From Scytonema millei VB511283 (GTDB taxonomy: Bacteria; Cyanobacteriota; Cyanobacteriia; Cyanobacteriales; Chroococcidiopsidaceae), in the NCBI RefSeq assembly GCF_000817735.3, contig NZ_JTJC03000003.1, positions 372,001-436,000 of the forward strand: DNA of 64,000 nt. The letters are read 5' to 3'. The position numbers were made by a program, and so were the translations under genes. Position 1 is the first letter of the stretch. Each line of letters begins with the position of its first letter. Positions 25,690-34,494 of this stretch are shown here, one piece after another. Below the pieces are notes generated by a model, which was given only the letters and a program-made list of their open reading frames with translations, was not told the origin of the DNA and made no database searches.

Positions 25690-25783
25690 TACAAGTCGTA
25701 AGTCGTAAGTCGTAAGTCGTAAGTGACTGGTAACTGATAACTGATAACTGGTAACTGATAACTGATAACTGACAACTGATAAC
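25690..25783. repeat. 7-nt repeats (GTAAGTC, then CTGGTAA / CTGATAA)
   Basis: Four GTAAGTC units are followed by ACTGATA/ACTGGTA units that run up to the stop codon of phoX. Confidence 0.85.
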
Positions 25784-25785
25784 TA

Positions 25786-28215
25786 TTAAACAAAGCGATC
25801 GCCTTTACCATTTTTACGACGAATGCCGATGACCGAAGGACGGGGTGGTCCGTAAAGATCTCCCGCTAAATTGCTAGGCCAATTACTACCGCGTGGGACA
25901 GTTCTGTTTTGCGTGAACAGAGTTCCATCCAAATTCAGCATCTCAATATCTCGATTGAGACTTTGAGGCGGATTGAAGGGGCAGTTTTCCCCAGGGTGCT
26001 GCACGGCAATAATTAAGGTATCGCTGACAAAGGTAGGTCCTGTCATTTCGCAGCGCGGGGGACCATAGGCAAACGGGACGATCTGCCCTGCATTCTCACC
26101 ATCTAGAGGAATGTAGAACAGCCAGTTGTTACCGAAAACTCCAATTAAATCGGATGTTTGAATGTTGAGATCGGAGGACGCACCTTCTACCACAGCTCCA
26201 ACTACTGTATGGTCGATGTTGAGTGGTTTTGCTTCTGCTCCTTCACCAAAACCGTTATGAGCGCCAGTGGACATATCCGTGACACCCCAGACGTTATTTT
26301 GGCTGTCGAAGGCGAGGTTATCCACGTTAGCAAAACCGTCTCCTGGCTCGGCTCCTGCTTCCCCACCTTTGGCTAAGCGTTCCCAACGGAAAGTTAGACC
26401 TGTATTATCGGAGCTGTTTTCAGTAATCTTAAACAGTTCTCCTGAAGGCTGTCCCGCGTTGACATCTTTGCTGTATTTAGAGACAACAAATATCCGAGAA
26501 TCTGGATAACCATCGCTACCTGGCGCACCATCGGTATAAGCGATGAAGACTTCCCTCGAATTGCGAGGATTGATTTCCAAATCTTCAGGACGAGCGGTAG
26601 GAGTACCACCGATGAGGTTAGCAGCTAAGAAAGCATCAACTAACACCGCGCCTTGACTGGTATAGAAATCTGAGAGTTTCTTACCTTGGTAGTCTTTTAA
26701 AGCCGTAGCTTCATTCTCGGTCGTAATGTTGTACTTGCCACCATCTTTTGTTTGTGCAGCAATGCCATTGCGTCGCGGTAATGGTAGCAGTGCGTTGCGC
26801 GTCGCTTTACCCAAAGCTTGAATTTCCACCGAGCCAAGCGTAGAAGGGGAAATGGGGTTGGTACTCGCACCAATCTTCAACGGTAGCCATTCACCCGTAC
26901 CATCAGGATTGTAACGAGCCACGTAGAGCGTACCTGCCTCGAATAGTTCGCTATTTTTCTTGTCTTCAGGGGATTTGACCTTCTCTGCACTGACAAATTT
27001 CCAGGTATGTCCGCCACGGCGATCGTCACCCATATAGGCAACGAGTTTTTTTCCAGACTCCGCCACCATAGTGATATTCTCATGACGGAAGCGACCGAGA
27101 GCAGTATGTTTGCGCGATCGCCATTTGGGATCGGCGGGATCGATCTCGACCATCCAGCCGTATTTTTCCCCGACCATACCGAATTCAGCTCCAGTCGTGC
27201 CTTCGGTGTATTCTGTCTGCGTACCGTTAGGCAGAACTGCTTCTGTAACTCCGACGAAGAACTCTTCACTAGCTTGGAAGTTCTCCTCTGCGGACACGAT
27301 CGTTCCCCAAGGAGTTGTACCACCAGAACAGTTGTGTCCCGTACCGATGATTTTGCTACCCAATCCATCGGTGTTAACGGCTTCAAATACATCCTTAGCA
27401 GCCGTACCCGTACCGATGAGGTAGTTGAGATCGCCTTTCTGGTAGCTTTTTTCGCCCCAGGATGTGACTTCTTTGTAAGCATCAGTGCGATCGCTGTTGA
27501 TTCCTAAGCCTGACAAGGCGTGGATGCGGCGATTTTTCGGGTCTTTGACAACGCTGTAACGTCGGTCATTACCTTGGCGGATTCTGACAATCGAGCCACC
27601 CATGTTGTAGAGAAACTCACCTAGTAAGGTGCGGTTTTTCTCGCTAATATTAATTCCTAAATAAGGGAAAGATTCGGAGAACCCTGCCAGATCTTCTGGG
27701 GTTTCAGGCGCGAGGAAGGAAATCGGGTAGGAAACGTATTCGTGGTTCACCCACAAGTAGCCGTCTTTAACAGCAATGCTGTCGTAGCTGCTACCGTCAG
27801 TAATATTGCGATCGCCGTTACCACTGATAGGAATAAAACCAGTGTAATCGCAGTTATAACCAAAATAATCGTCTGGGTTGGGGAAGACGCGATCGCCCCA
27901 GCCAACAATGACGTACCGCTCGTATTCTGGTGGTACGATAACATCGTCGTACACGGTATATTTTGTCAATCTCGCATCTGCCGATGGTTGTAAAACTTGC
28001 CCTTTTTCGCTGCCTGCTGGTAGGTAACTAGGCAGTTGTTGATAAATGGGTAACGGATGGGGCAATCGTACAGGGGTGAACGATAAAGCCTCAGCTGCTT
28101 GGGCGGTGCTAGAACCAGCACCAAACAATTTATTCTCTAGCACGGGTGAGAAAGCAGCAGCACCAACACCCGCACCGAAGAAAACTAACAGCTGCCTCCG
28201 AGTAATTCTAGACAT
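25786..28215 (-). CDS. phoX: PhoX-family alkaline phosphatase (Tat-exported)
   Basis: The 809-residue protein begins with a twin-arginine signal (MSRITRRQLLVFFGAGVGAA), so it is folded in the cytoplasm and exported by Tat. The mature part is a PhoX/DUF839 beta-propeller with family features such as SYDSIAVKDGYLWVNHEYVS, GTGHNCSGGTTPWGT.VSAEEN and the C-terminal TFVSDTLIIAVQHPGENCPF. PhoX enzymes are Ca2+- and Fe3+-dependent phosphomonoesterases used under phosphate shortage. The upstream region has a TTAA-repeat motif at 28521-28550 that might be a Pho box. It is monocistronic. Confidence 0.92.
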   Translation of the reverse strand: MSRITRRQLLVFFGAGVGAAAFSPVLENKLFGAGSSTAQAAEALSFTPVRLPHPLPIYQQLPSYLPAGSEKGQVLQPSADARLTKYTVYDDVIVPPEYERYVIVGWGDRVFPNPDDYFGYNCDYTGFIPISGNGDRNITDGSSYDSIAVKDGYLWVNHEYVSYPISFLAPETPEDLAGFSESFPYLGINISEKNRTLLGEFLYNMGGSIVRIRQGNDRRYSVVKDPKNRRIHALSGLGINSDRTDAYKEVTSWGEKSYQKGDLNYLIGTGTAAKDVFEAVNTDGLGSKIIGTGHNCSGGTTPWGTIVSAEENFQASEEFFVGVTEAVLPNGTQTEYTEGTTGAEFGMVGEKYGWMVEIDPADPKWRSRKHTALGRFRHENITMVAESGKKLVAYMGDDRRGGHTWKFVSAEKVKSPEDKKNSELFEAGTLYVARYNPDGTGEWLPLKIGASTNPISPSTLGSVEIQALGKATRNALLPLPRRNGIAAQTKDGGKYNITTENEATALKDYQGKKLSDFYTSQGAVLVDAFLAANLIGGTPTARPEDLEINPRNSREVFIAYTDGAPGSDGYPDSRIFVVSKYSKDVNAGQPSGELFKITENSSDNTGLTFRWERLAKGGEAGAEPGDGFANVDNLAFDSQNNVWGVTDMSTGAHNGFGEGAEAKPLNIDHTVVGAVVEGASSDLNIQTSDLIGVFGNNWLFYIPLDGENAGQIVPFAYGPPRCEMTGPTFVSDTLIIAVQHPGENCPFNPPQSLNRDIEMLNLDGTLFTQNRTVPRGSNWPSNLAGDLYGPPRPSVIGIRRKNGKGDRFV

Positions 28216-28823
28216 GAAACTCCCTCTTGATTCGGAATCGCCAGATCCTCAAGTTTGAAAATGTCTGTATTGCGATTGTTAGTAGAGAGTGCAGAGTGCT
28301 ACTGGCTTTTGATTCCGTCAAGTTTCAACGCGATCGCAAAGTTTGTACTCCGCGCCTTCTTTTACGAGCTTATGTATTTTTAATAACAAACCCATTGAAC
28401 AAAGCTTGGCATCGAGCTGTAACCAAAAGACCTGCTCTCGTTTTTTCTCTACTACTAACTATCGAGACAGAAACTTAATTTTCAAACAAAATTGTTGCCT
28501 TAGTTACGATAATCCTGCAACATTAAGGTGAGTTAATCACTCGGTTAATACTGAGTCAATTTTTTACTTCGGATTCCTCCAGTTCTCTTTTCTAAAGAAT
28601 GTTGAGCAAATATCTCTATTTAGTTATTCGCACAATTTGATTTGTTCGTTTAATGAGATTTTCCTAATTAAGCTAGTAGTTGAAATGAGAGTCGATCGGA
28701 TATAATTTTTCGTTTAAACGATTTTATGCTGTTTGCAGCAGTCAATCTCTGCGATCGCCACAAAGAACAAACGTGTATAAAAAGAATCAAAATTTGCAGA
28801 ATTACGTACATTTCTCATTTCAA
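28216..28823. other. Gene-free region upstream of phoX
   Basis: About 600 bases without a supportable gene. It is AT-rich and carries the candidate Pho box at 28521-28550 and scattered GCGATCGC-type sites. Short ORFs here show no protein-like pattern. Confidence 0.6.
28521..28550 (-). promoter_or_regulatory. Candidate Pho box upstream of phoX
   Basis: Read on the minus strand, three TTAA cores (ATTAACC, ATTAACT, CTTAATG) recur at spacings of 12 and 10 bases. The known cyanobacterial SphR/PhoB site is direct repeats of (C/T)TTAACC(A/T) every 11 bases. The fit is partial and the site is about 300 bases from the start codon. Confidence 0.3.
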
Positions 28824-29327
28824 TCAGTCATCGCGATAGGCGGGATCGTCTTCTCTTAACCTACGAGCAGTATTTACATTCACGGGAGTACGCTGACTCT
28901 CGGTTACAGTTCCGTTTGGCGATGAGGAAAAGCCTAACAAAAGTGCGGAGTTACTGAAGTATCTCGTCCAGTGACTCAACACGGGTTGCGATCGCCAATC
29001 GACTCGCGAGACTTTAGTATGGAGTAAAGGGACTTGTTGCCCATTGCGATCGCCTACTACTGTTACAGTGATTTCTGTAACTTTGGGTTTTCGATCGAAC
29101 TCTTGCTGAATCAACTTGCTAGTCTGTGACTCGGCTTGCTGCATCAAACGAGCAAAAGAAGGCATTCCCTCAGAACTGAGGACGAGATTTAAAGATTTAG
29201 GTTGCGCTCTAGCTGGGGTAGAATACCAGCAGCTTACACACATTGTTGCGACTAAAATGATTTTTACTGGAATTGTTTTGACGGGGGCGATCGCTCCAGA
29301 TAGTCGAAATTGTCGAAAAACACTCAT
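28824..29327 (-). CDS. Exported hypothetical protein
   Basis: The 167-residue protein has an N-terminal membrane/signal segment (KIILVATMCVSCWYSTPARAQ) with a likely cleavage after ARA. The mature part has a helix (SFARLMQQAESQTSKLIQQEFDRKP) and beta strands (EITVTVVGDRNGQQVPLLHTKVSR), and ends in a charged tail (RRLREDDPAYRDD). I do not recognise a named family. It is likely periplasmic. Confidence 0.65.
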   Translation of the reverse strand: MSVFRQFRLSGAIAPVKTIPVKIILVATMCVSCWYSTPARAQPKSLNLVLSSEGMPSFARLMQQAESQTSKLIQQEFDRKPKVTEITVTVVGDRNGQQVPLLHTKVSRVDWRSQPVLSHWTRYFSNSALLLGFSSSPNGTVTESQRTPVNVNTARRLREDDPAYRDD

Positions 29328-29462
29328 TATCTTGACTAAATCCTTAATCTCTGCATAGTTACGAGGAGGGAAGGAGAAATGCAGACTGTTTCTAAGCTTA
29401 GCGATCGCGTTATTAATAAGTCAGTAAGTCCAGGTTAAGTTTCAGTTATTCAGTTATCGTAG

Positions 29463-29521
29463 GGGCGGGTTTAGTACGAGATTCAAGCCTAAAGTCAGAA
29501 ATTTTCTCTCAAAACCCGCCC
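29463..29521. repeat. Inverted repeat GGGCGGGTTT / AAACCCGCCC
   Basis: Two perfect 10-bp arms are separated by about 39 bases, just upstream of the YjbQ gene. The same word (AAGGGCGGGTTTT) recurs at about 45880. It may be a dispersed repeat or a structure in the leader. Confidence 0.55.
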
Positions 29522-29544
29522 GTACAGTTGTCGTAGGTAAACAA

Positions 29545-29985
29545 ATGCCAATCGTTCATAAATTAATTGACATCGAAACCACTGCGGGAATTAATATTCA
29601 CAATATTACGCCAGCAATTGAGAAAATAGTTTTTAATACAGGAATTAGTAACGGACAAGTTGTAGTCTTTTCTCGTCATACGACAACCGCATTAGCGATT
29701 AATGAAGACGAAGAAAGATTACTAGAAGATATCAAAGTTTTTTTGAGCAAATTAGTTCCCGAATCAGAACGCTACTTGCATAACGACTTGCACTTAAGAA
29801 AAAATATCCCTGAAGATGAGCCGATAAATGCTCACTCGCACTTAATGGCGATGATGCTCAACAATAGCGAAGTTATTCCCATAGTCGATGGAAAACTTGC
29901 ATTGGGAACCTATCAATCAGTTTTATTTTTTGAATTAGACGGCGCTCGCAAACGAACAGTTTTATGTCAAGTTTGGGGCGAATAA
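29545..29985 (+). CDS. YjbQ/UPF0047 family protein (secondary thiamine-phosphate synthase-like)
   Basis: The 146-residue protein matches the UPF0047/YjbQ family. Marks are VVVFSRHTTTALAINEDEE, the conserved HNDLHLR, and HSHLMAMMLNNSEVIPIVDGKLALGTYQSVLFFELDG. E. coli YjbQ has weak thiamine-phosphate synthase activity in vitro; its biological role is unclear. It is a soluble trimer in known structures. Confidence 0.92.
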   Translation: MPIVHKLIDIETTAGINIHNITPAIEKIVFNTGISNGQVVVFSRHTTTALAINEDEERLLEDIKVFLSKLVPESERYLHNDLHLRKNIPEDEPINAHSHLMAMMLNNSEVIPIVDGKLALGTYQSVLFFELDGARKRTVLCQVWGE

Positions 29986-29994
29986 TGAATGTAG

Positions 29995-30011
29995 GGTGGG
30001 TAATGCCCACC
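29995..30011. terminator. Hairpin between convergent YjbQ and AI-2E genes
   Basis: GGTGGG and CCCACC arms are separated by TAATG, immediately after the YjbQ stop and before the end of the AI-2E gene. No long T-run follows, so termination is inferred. Confidence 0.45.
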
Positions 30012-30021
30012 TTAACATAAA

Positions 30022-31134
30022 TCAAAAACTGAGATTGTCTTTCCCTTCCGTAGAAGCCGCATCCTCATGCGTGATGGTAATTTTAGCCGCTACAGTAGAG
30101 CGCCGCAGATTACGAATTGCATCAATAGTATTTTTAATCGTACCAGCCAGGGGAACAGCTACAATTGCACCCAAAAAACCACCCATTTCGGCTCCAGTTA
30201 AGATAGCAATAAAGATCCAAATTGGGTTGAGTCCCGTAAAATTGCCCATCAATCTAGGTGCTAGCACGTTATCTTTAATTTGTTGCAAGACAATTGCGGC
30301 AAATGCAACTTGCAACCCCAACAACCAATTTTGCACCATCACTAACAGCGTGACTGTACCAATGCCCAAGCTAGCACCAATAAATGGGATGAGTTCGGCT
30401 ACGCCGATTAAGAGGGCAAATAATAGAGCAAATGGCACGTTGAGGACTACGAAAATTGGGGTTAAAGCGGCAAACATAAATAACCCCAGTAATAGTTGAG
30501 TCAGAAAGAAATTTTGAAAGTTGAGTCGCAAGGAAGCACTAAACGGGAGTCCAATTTCTGGTGGTAGGAAGCTAATGAGACCGCGCCAGAGGCGATCGCC
30601 GTAAAGCAGCATGTAAAATGCCAGTACCACCACTAAAATGGTCTCGATTAACCACGACAGCGTCCCGAGGGCAACTCCAAACGCCTGTTCAGGTATAGAT
30701 GGCAAGCGTCTTTCAATCGTATCGTTAACGCGATTGCTAAAACCGCTCAGATCGAGAGGTAACTTTCTTACCCGCGCCCAGCTATCTAGTCTTCCCAACT
30801 GTGTTTGAATTGTATTTAACCAATCAGGAATTCTTTGAATCAATTCGATCGTTTGGTCGTAGACCAATGGCACTAGAGTTAGACCGATCGCCACCAACAA
30901 GACTAAACTCAAAAATAGAACGACGATCACTGCTTGAGAACGACTAAAGCCAACCCGCTCGAAAAACCGGACTGGGTAATTGAGTAGAAAAGCCAAAATA
31001 GCCGCGATCGTCAATACGGCGATCGTATGCTGAAAATATTGAAAAGCTTGACTCAATAACCAAATATTCAGAGCAATAACAGGACCGCTCAAACCGTAAA
31101 TTGCTAAACGCTGCCAAGAGGTTGAACGGCGCAT
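30022..31134 (-). CDS. AI-2E family transporter
   Basis: The 370-residue inner-membrane protein has about eight helices in the AI-2E family order: an N-terminal pair, a long amphipathic section (VYDQTIELIQRIPDWLNTIQTQLGRLD), and the conserved C-terminal block ALLIGVAELIPFIGASLGI, then NVLAPRLMGNFTGLNPIWIFIAILTGAEMGGFLGAIVAVPLAG. Members export small molecules or act in ion/proton antiport; the substrate cannot be given. Confidence 0.9.
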   Translation of the reverse strand: MRRSTSWQRLAIYGLSGPVIALNIWLLSQAFQYFQHTIAVLTIAAILAFLLNYPVRFFERVGFSRSQAVIVVLFLSLVLLVAIGLTLVPLVYDQTIELIQRIPDWLNTIQTQLGRLDSWARVRKLPLDLSGFSNRVNDTIERRLPSIPEQAFGVALGTLSWLIETILVVVLAFYMLLYGDRLWRGLISFLPPEIGLPFSASLRLNFQNFFLTQLLLGLFMFAALTPIFVVLNVPFALLFALLIGVAELIPFIGASLGIGTVTLLVMVQNWLLGLQVAFAAIVLQQIKDNVLAPRLMGNFTGLNPIWIFIAILTGAEMGGFLGAIVAVPLAGTIKNTIDAIRNLRRSTVAAKITITHEDAASTEGKDNLSF

Positions 31135-31212
31135 TTCTCACACCACCCACAATAGTTGCTCCACCACTAATCCTCGATTTTAGTGGCAAAATCTATTTAA
31201 GTGACAGGGTAA

Positions 31213-31237
31213 AGTCGTAAGTCGTAAGTCGTAAGTT
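31213..31237. repeat. 7-nt repeat array (GTAAGTC)
   Basis: Three tandem GTAAGTC units in the divergent gap between the AI-2E gene and yggT. Confidence 0.8.
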
Positions 31238-31307
31238 AGAAATCTAAATTCGCCTCTTACCTCTTGCCAACTACCAATTACCCATTACCAACTACTAATG
31301 ACAATCC

Positions 31308-31595
31308 ATGACAACTGCTGCGATCGCAAATTTAGTGCTGGGGATCTTTCTCGGCTTGATGATTCTGCTGTTTATCTTCCGTATCGTGCTGACTTGGTTT
31401 CCCCAAATCGACCTTAAGCGTTTTCCATATAAGCTCATTGCTGTACCAACAGAACCCTTATTAGTACCGATGCGAAGACTAGTACCACCCATAGGCGGCG
31501 TGGATATTACCCCCATCATCTGGGTCGGAATTTTTAGCCTGCTGCGAGAAATACTGCTCGGTCAGCAAGGACTGCTGATGATGCTGATGCATTGA
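31308..31595 (+). CDS. YggT family membrane protein
   Basis: The 95-residue protein has two membrane helices (LVLGIFLGLMILLFIFRIVLTWF and ITPIIWVGIFSLLREILLG) separated by the family motif YKLIAVPTEPLLVPMRRLVPPIGGVD. In cyanobacteria and plastids such proteins (Ycf19-like) are linked to membrane or nucleoid organisation. It ends in front of a perfect palindrome that separates it from convergent accC. Confidence 0.9.
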   Translation: MTTAAIANLVLGIFLGLMILLFIFRIVLTWFPQIDLKRFPYKLIAVPTEPLLVPMRRLVPPIGGVDITPIIWVGIFSLLREILLGQQGLLMMLMH

Positions 31596-31605
31596 AATTT
31601 TATGT

Positions 31606-31629
31606 AGAGACGTTACGTGTAACGTCTCT
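31606..31629. terminator. Perfect 24-bp palindrome between convergent yggT and accC
   Basis: The half-site AGAGACGTTACG is followed by its exact complement. It lies between two convergent stop codons (31595 and 31636) and can act in both directions. The same palindrome word is found at 37913-37942. Confidence 0.6.
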
Positions 31630-31635
31630 GCCGAT

Positions 31636-32985
31636 CTATTTCTTCAACATCACCTGCTCGACAAAATTGGTGTAAACCTCTGCCTTGAGAAACTCTGGGG
31701 TATCTAAAATCCGTTGGTGAAAGCCGATAGTCGTCGGTACGCCTGTGAGGGCAAATTCCCGCAAGGCGCGTCGCATTCGCCTAATTGCAGTTGGACGGTC
31801 TGGTCCCCAAACAATCAGCTTACCAATCAGAGAATCGTAGTAAGGCGGGATGCGATAATCGGTGTAAACGTGAGAATCCATCCTGACTCCTGGTCCTCCA
31901 GGGGCGAGATAGCCACTGATTCGTCCTGGCGCGGGACGAAAATCTCGGTCTGGATCTTCAGCATTAATCCGACATTCAATTGCGTGTCCCCGCAATTTTA
32001 TCTGCTCTTGAGTGAATTGCAGGCTTTCGCCTTGGGCAACGCGGATTTGTTCGGCAATTAAGTCCAGTCCCGTAATCATTTCCGTCACGGGATGCTCGAC
32101 TTGAATCCGCGTATTCATTTCCATGAAGTAAAATTCTCCGGTTTGCGACAGGAGAAACTCTACAGTCCCCGCACCGATGTAATTAATCGACTTTGCAGCC
32201 ATTACCGCGGCTGTTCCCATCTTCTCCCGTAATTCGGGGGTTAAAGCAGGGCTGGGAGCTTCTTCTAATAGCTTTTGATGGCGGCGCTGGATCGAACAGT
32301 CTCGTTCCCCCAAGTGGACGACATTGCCGTAGCTATCTGCTAAGATTTGAAACTCAATATGGCGCGGGCGATCGACAAATTTCTCAACATACAGACCAGG
32401 GTTGCCAAAGGCGGCTTCTGCTTCTCCTTGAGCCGCTAAAAATAATCGCCCTAAGTCTTCATCGCTGCGAACCAGACGCATTCCCCTGCCACCACCCCCA
32501 GCAGTGGCTTTAATCATGACTGGGTAGCCAATTTGACGCGCGATCGCTCGTGCTTCTTTTTCATCTCTGACTAATCCATCACTCCCAGGGATGGTAGGGA
32601 CTCCTGCCGCGATCATCGTTTCCTTCGCTGTGGATTTATCGCCCATAGCTCGAATTGCTTCTGGGGTTGGTCCAATAAAGGCAAGCTGGTGGTCGGCACA
32701 AATTTCCGCAAATTTCGCATTTTCCGCTAAAAAGCCATAGCCAGGATGGATGGCAGTCGCGTTGCGCGTCAAAGCTGCGGCAATAATACTAGGGACGTTG
32801 AGATAACTTTTGCTACTGGGAGCTTCGCCAATACAAACCGCTTCATCAGCTAATTGGACGTGGAGCGCGTCGCGGTCTACAGTTGAGTGTACCGCGATCG
32901 TCGCAATTCCCATTTCTTCACAAGTACGGAGAATTCTCAGGGCGATTTCCCCTCGGTTAGCAATCAGAATTTTGTCAAAGCGCAT
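31636..32985 (-). CDS. accC: Biotin carboxylase subunit of acetyl-CoA carboxylase
   Basis: AccC carboxylates biotin on the carrier protein AccB with ATP and bicarbonate, the first step of fatty-acid synthesis. The 449-residue protein has the N-terminal [18 protein letters not shown], the glycine-rich ATP loop [14 protein letters not shown], and the signature [15 protein letters not shown], then [18 protein letters not shown]. All are in the usual order and the length is standard. It is not in an operon with accB here, as is common in cyanobacteria. Confidence 0.97.
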   Translation of the reverse strand: MRFDKILIANRGEIALRILRTCEEMGIATIAVHSTVDRDALHVQLADEAVCIGEAPSSKSYLNVPSIIAAALTRNATAIHPGYGFLAENAKFAEICADHQLAFIGPTPEAIRAMGDKSTAKETMIAAGVPTIPGSDGLVRDEKEARAIARQIGYPVMIKATAGGGGRGMRLVRSDEDLGRLFLAAQGEAEAAFGNPGLYVEKFVDRPRHIEFQILADSYGNVVHLGERDCSIQRRHQKLLEEAPSPALTPELREKMGTAAVMAAKSINYIGAGTVEFLLSQTGEFYFMEMNTRIQVEHPVTEMITGLDLIAEQIRVAQGESLQFTQEQIKLRGHAIECRINAEDPDRDFRPAPGRISGYLAPGGPGVRMDSHVYTDYRIPPYYDSLIGKLIVWGPDRPTAIRRMRRALREFALTGVPTTIGFHQRILDTPEFLKAEVYTNFVEQVMLKK

Positions 32986-33159
32986 CTTAACGAAGTCAGA
33001 AGTCTCTAAGTCAGAAGTCAGAAGTCAGAATTGACCTACGATCGGCATAGGGATTGCAGAATTCAGAATTCGGAATCATTCTCTCACAAGCGATCGCCTC
33101 TTTTTTGTTTATCTTTGCTGGTCAAGTTCCACAAGTATGCTAAATTATATATCTGCTAA

Positions 33160-33240
33160 GCGGATGTGGCGGAATTGGTATACGCGCACGTTTGAGGGGC
33201 GTGTGGCTTTGCCTTGCGAGTTCGAGTCTCGCCATCCGCA
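33160..33240 (+). tRNA. tRNA-Leu (anticodon GAG)
   Basis: The 81-base sequence folds as a class II tRNA. The acceptor stem is GCGGATG / CATCCGC with discriminator A. The anticodon stem is CACGT / GCGTG with loop TTGAGGG, so the anticodon is GAG. The T arm is GCGAG-TTCGAGT-CTCGC. A long variable arm (TGGC-TTT-GCC) lies between. CCA is not encoded. It reads codons CUC and CUU. Confidence 0.93.
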
Positions 33241-33244
33241 TTTT

Positions 33245-33370
33245 TCAGTGACCAGTTATCAGTGACCAGTGACCAGTTAAGAGTGGTTAGTGGTTAATTC
33301 TCCATAACTCCCTAGTTTTCCTGTCCTCTTCTTCGCTGCTCCCTACTCCCTGCTCCCTGCTCCCTGCTAT
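33245..33370. repeat. 7-nt repeats between tRNA-Leu and the chorismate lyase gene
   Basis: CAGTTAT/CAGTGAC-type units follow the tRNA, and CTCCCTG/CTCCCTA units end about 35 bases before the next gene. Confidence 0.75.
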
Positions 33371-33404
33371 ATTAATAAGAAAGTCATGAATTTTTGTAAA
33401 CAAA

Positions 33405-34016
33405 TTGACTGCGACTTATAACTTTACAGATAAGCAGGCACTACCCAAGTGTTGGTATCGTCTCTCACCCATCTGGGAAGGCGATGAGAACGCTATACAA
33501 CCAGGCTTGCCTCATTCTCGTCTTGCTCCGGCTTGGCAATTACTTTTATTGGGTGATGGTTCTCCGACGCGCCATTTACAGCTATTAACTGGGGAACCTA
33601 CGGAAGTTGATGTAATCGATATGTCGGTAATTGGCATGGATTTAGATGATGCACCTAGTATCATCGAAGCTGTCCCAGGACCGAGATTGAGACGACAAGT
33701 GTGGTTGAGGAAACAATCGGGTCAGCGTTTGGCATATGCTGCATCTTGGTGGGAAGCCAGCCACGTAGATGAATATTTACAAAATCGTTCTTTACCAATT
33801 TGGGCTAGTTTGGCACGTTTGCGGACTGAGTTGTATCGGGACGTGCAAGGAGTTTATTACGGTCACTCAGAGGCATTAGAAGCAGGTTTTCAACACCAGG
33901 GACCATTTTGGGGTCGTCACTATTTGTTCTGGCATCATGGCAAGCCGTTGACGCTGATTTATGAGGTGTTTTCGCCTTATTTAACAAAATATCTAGGGTT
34001 GACGCAAGTAGATTGA
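33405..34016 (+). CDS. Chorismate lyase-family protein (plastoquinone pathway type)
   Basis: The 203-residue protein is read from TTG 33405, the only plausible start in frame. It resembles cyanobacterial chorismate-pyruvate lyases, which make 4-hydroxybenzoate for the plastoquinone ring. Marks are LPHSRLAPAWQLLLLGDGSPTRHL near the N-terminus, PGPRLRRQVWLR, and ARLRTELYRDVQGVYYGHSEALE..FWGRHYLFWHHGKPLTLIYEVFSP near the C-terminus. It is a single gene, soluble. Confidence 0.8.
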   Translation: MTATYNFTDKQALPKCWYRLSPIWEGDENAIQPGLPHSRLAPAWQLLLLGDGSPTRHLQLLTGEPTEVDVIDMSVIGMDLDDAPSIIEAVPGPRLRRQVWLRKQSGQRLAYAASWWEASHVDEYLQNRSLPIWASLARLRTELYRDVQGVYYGHSEALEAGFQHQGPFWGRHYLFWHHGKPLTLIYEVFSPYLTKYLGLTQVD

Positions 34017-34494
34017 GGTAGTTGCAAACGGATTGTAAGTTGGACGTATATGTAAAATACTAACTATGCATACCTAATGCATGTTTTTGCCATATTCGAT
34101 CTTGCCGTAATCTAATTTTACAATTCGGTCTGGTAGATCGAAATAGCGATCGTCGTGACTGACTACTGCAACTGCCTTGCCTCGGCTTCTCAGTTCTGGT
34201 AAAAGTTGAGTATAGAAAATCTTTTTGAATGCTGGATCTTGGTCGGAAGCCCATTCGTCAAAGACGTAAATCGATCGATCTTCCAAATATGCTGTGAGGA
34301 GTGCTAGGCGCTTGCATTAGTTATTCGTAACGATTTTGCTGGACGATATGGGAGTTGCAATGGCAATCGTTACTGACAGAGTGTTACTTAAGGGTTGGAT
34401 GCCGAACGGATATAGGGAAGAAGATAGCATTCGTATCTTTAGATACACTGAAATGTAATGCTCAATCTTCCTAACTTTGACCTTTTCTAGGTTT
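34017..34494. other. Region with decayed coding remnants
   Basis: About 480 bases with no intact gene. It contains the ABC-exporter fragment at 34074-34310 (minus) and a short plus-strand frame at about 34321-34458 (reading ..MAIVTDRVLLKGWMPNGYREED..RYTEM, then a stop) that looks protein-like but has no start I trust and no family I recognise. Confidence 0.5.
34074..34310 (-). pseudogene. C-terminal remnant of a cyclic-peptide-type ABC exporter ATPase
   Basis: On the minus strand the frame reads RLALLTAYLEDRSIYVFDEW followed by ASDQDPAFKKIFYTQLLPEL and VVSHDDRYFDLPDRIVKLDYGKIE. This is the Walker B / D-loop / H-loop end of SyrD/PvdE-like exporters (Walker B IYVFDEW, switch His in VSHDD). The sequence breaks at a stop just before KRLALL, so the P-loop, the signature motif and the membrane domain are gone. 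It is a deletion remnant. Confidence 0.75.

Noticed and set aside
26877-27507. Two ORFs of 166-201 codons inside phoX on both strands
   Set aside because: Both are out-of-frame shadows of the PhoX coding region, which has full-length family similarity.
29996-30499. Plus-strand 167-codon ORF antisense to the AI-2E transporter
   Set aside because: It is a shadow of the transporter gene; the composition (Ile/Ala/Asn-rich) is what the complementary strand of membrane helices gives.
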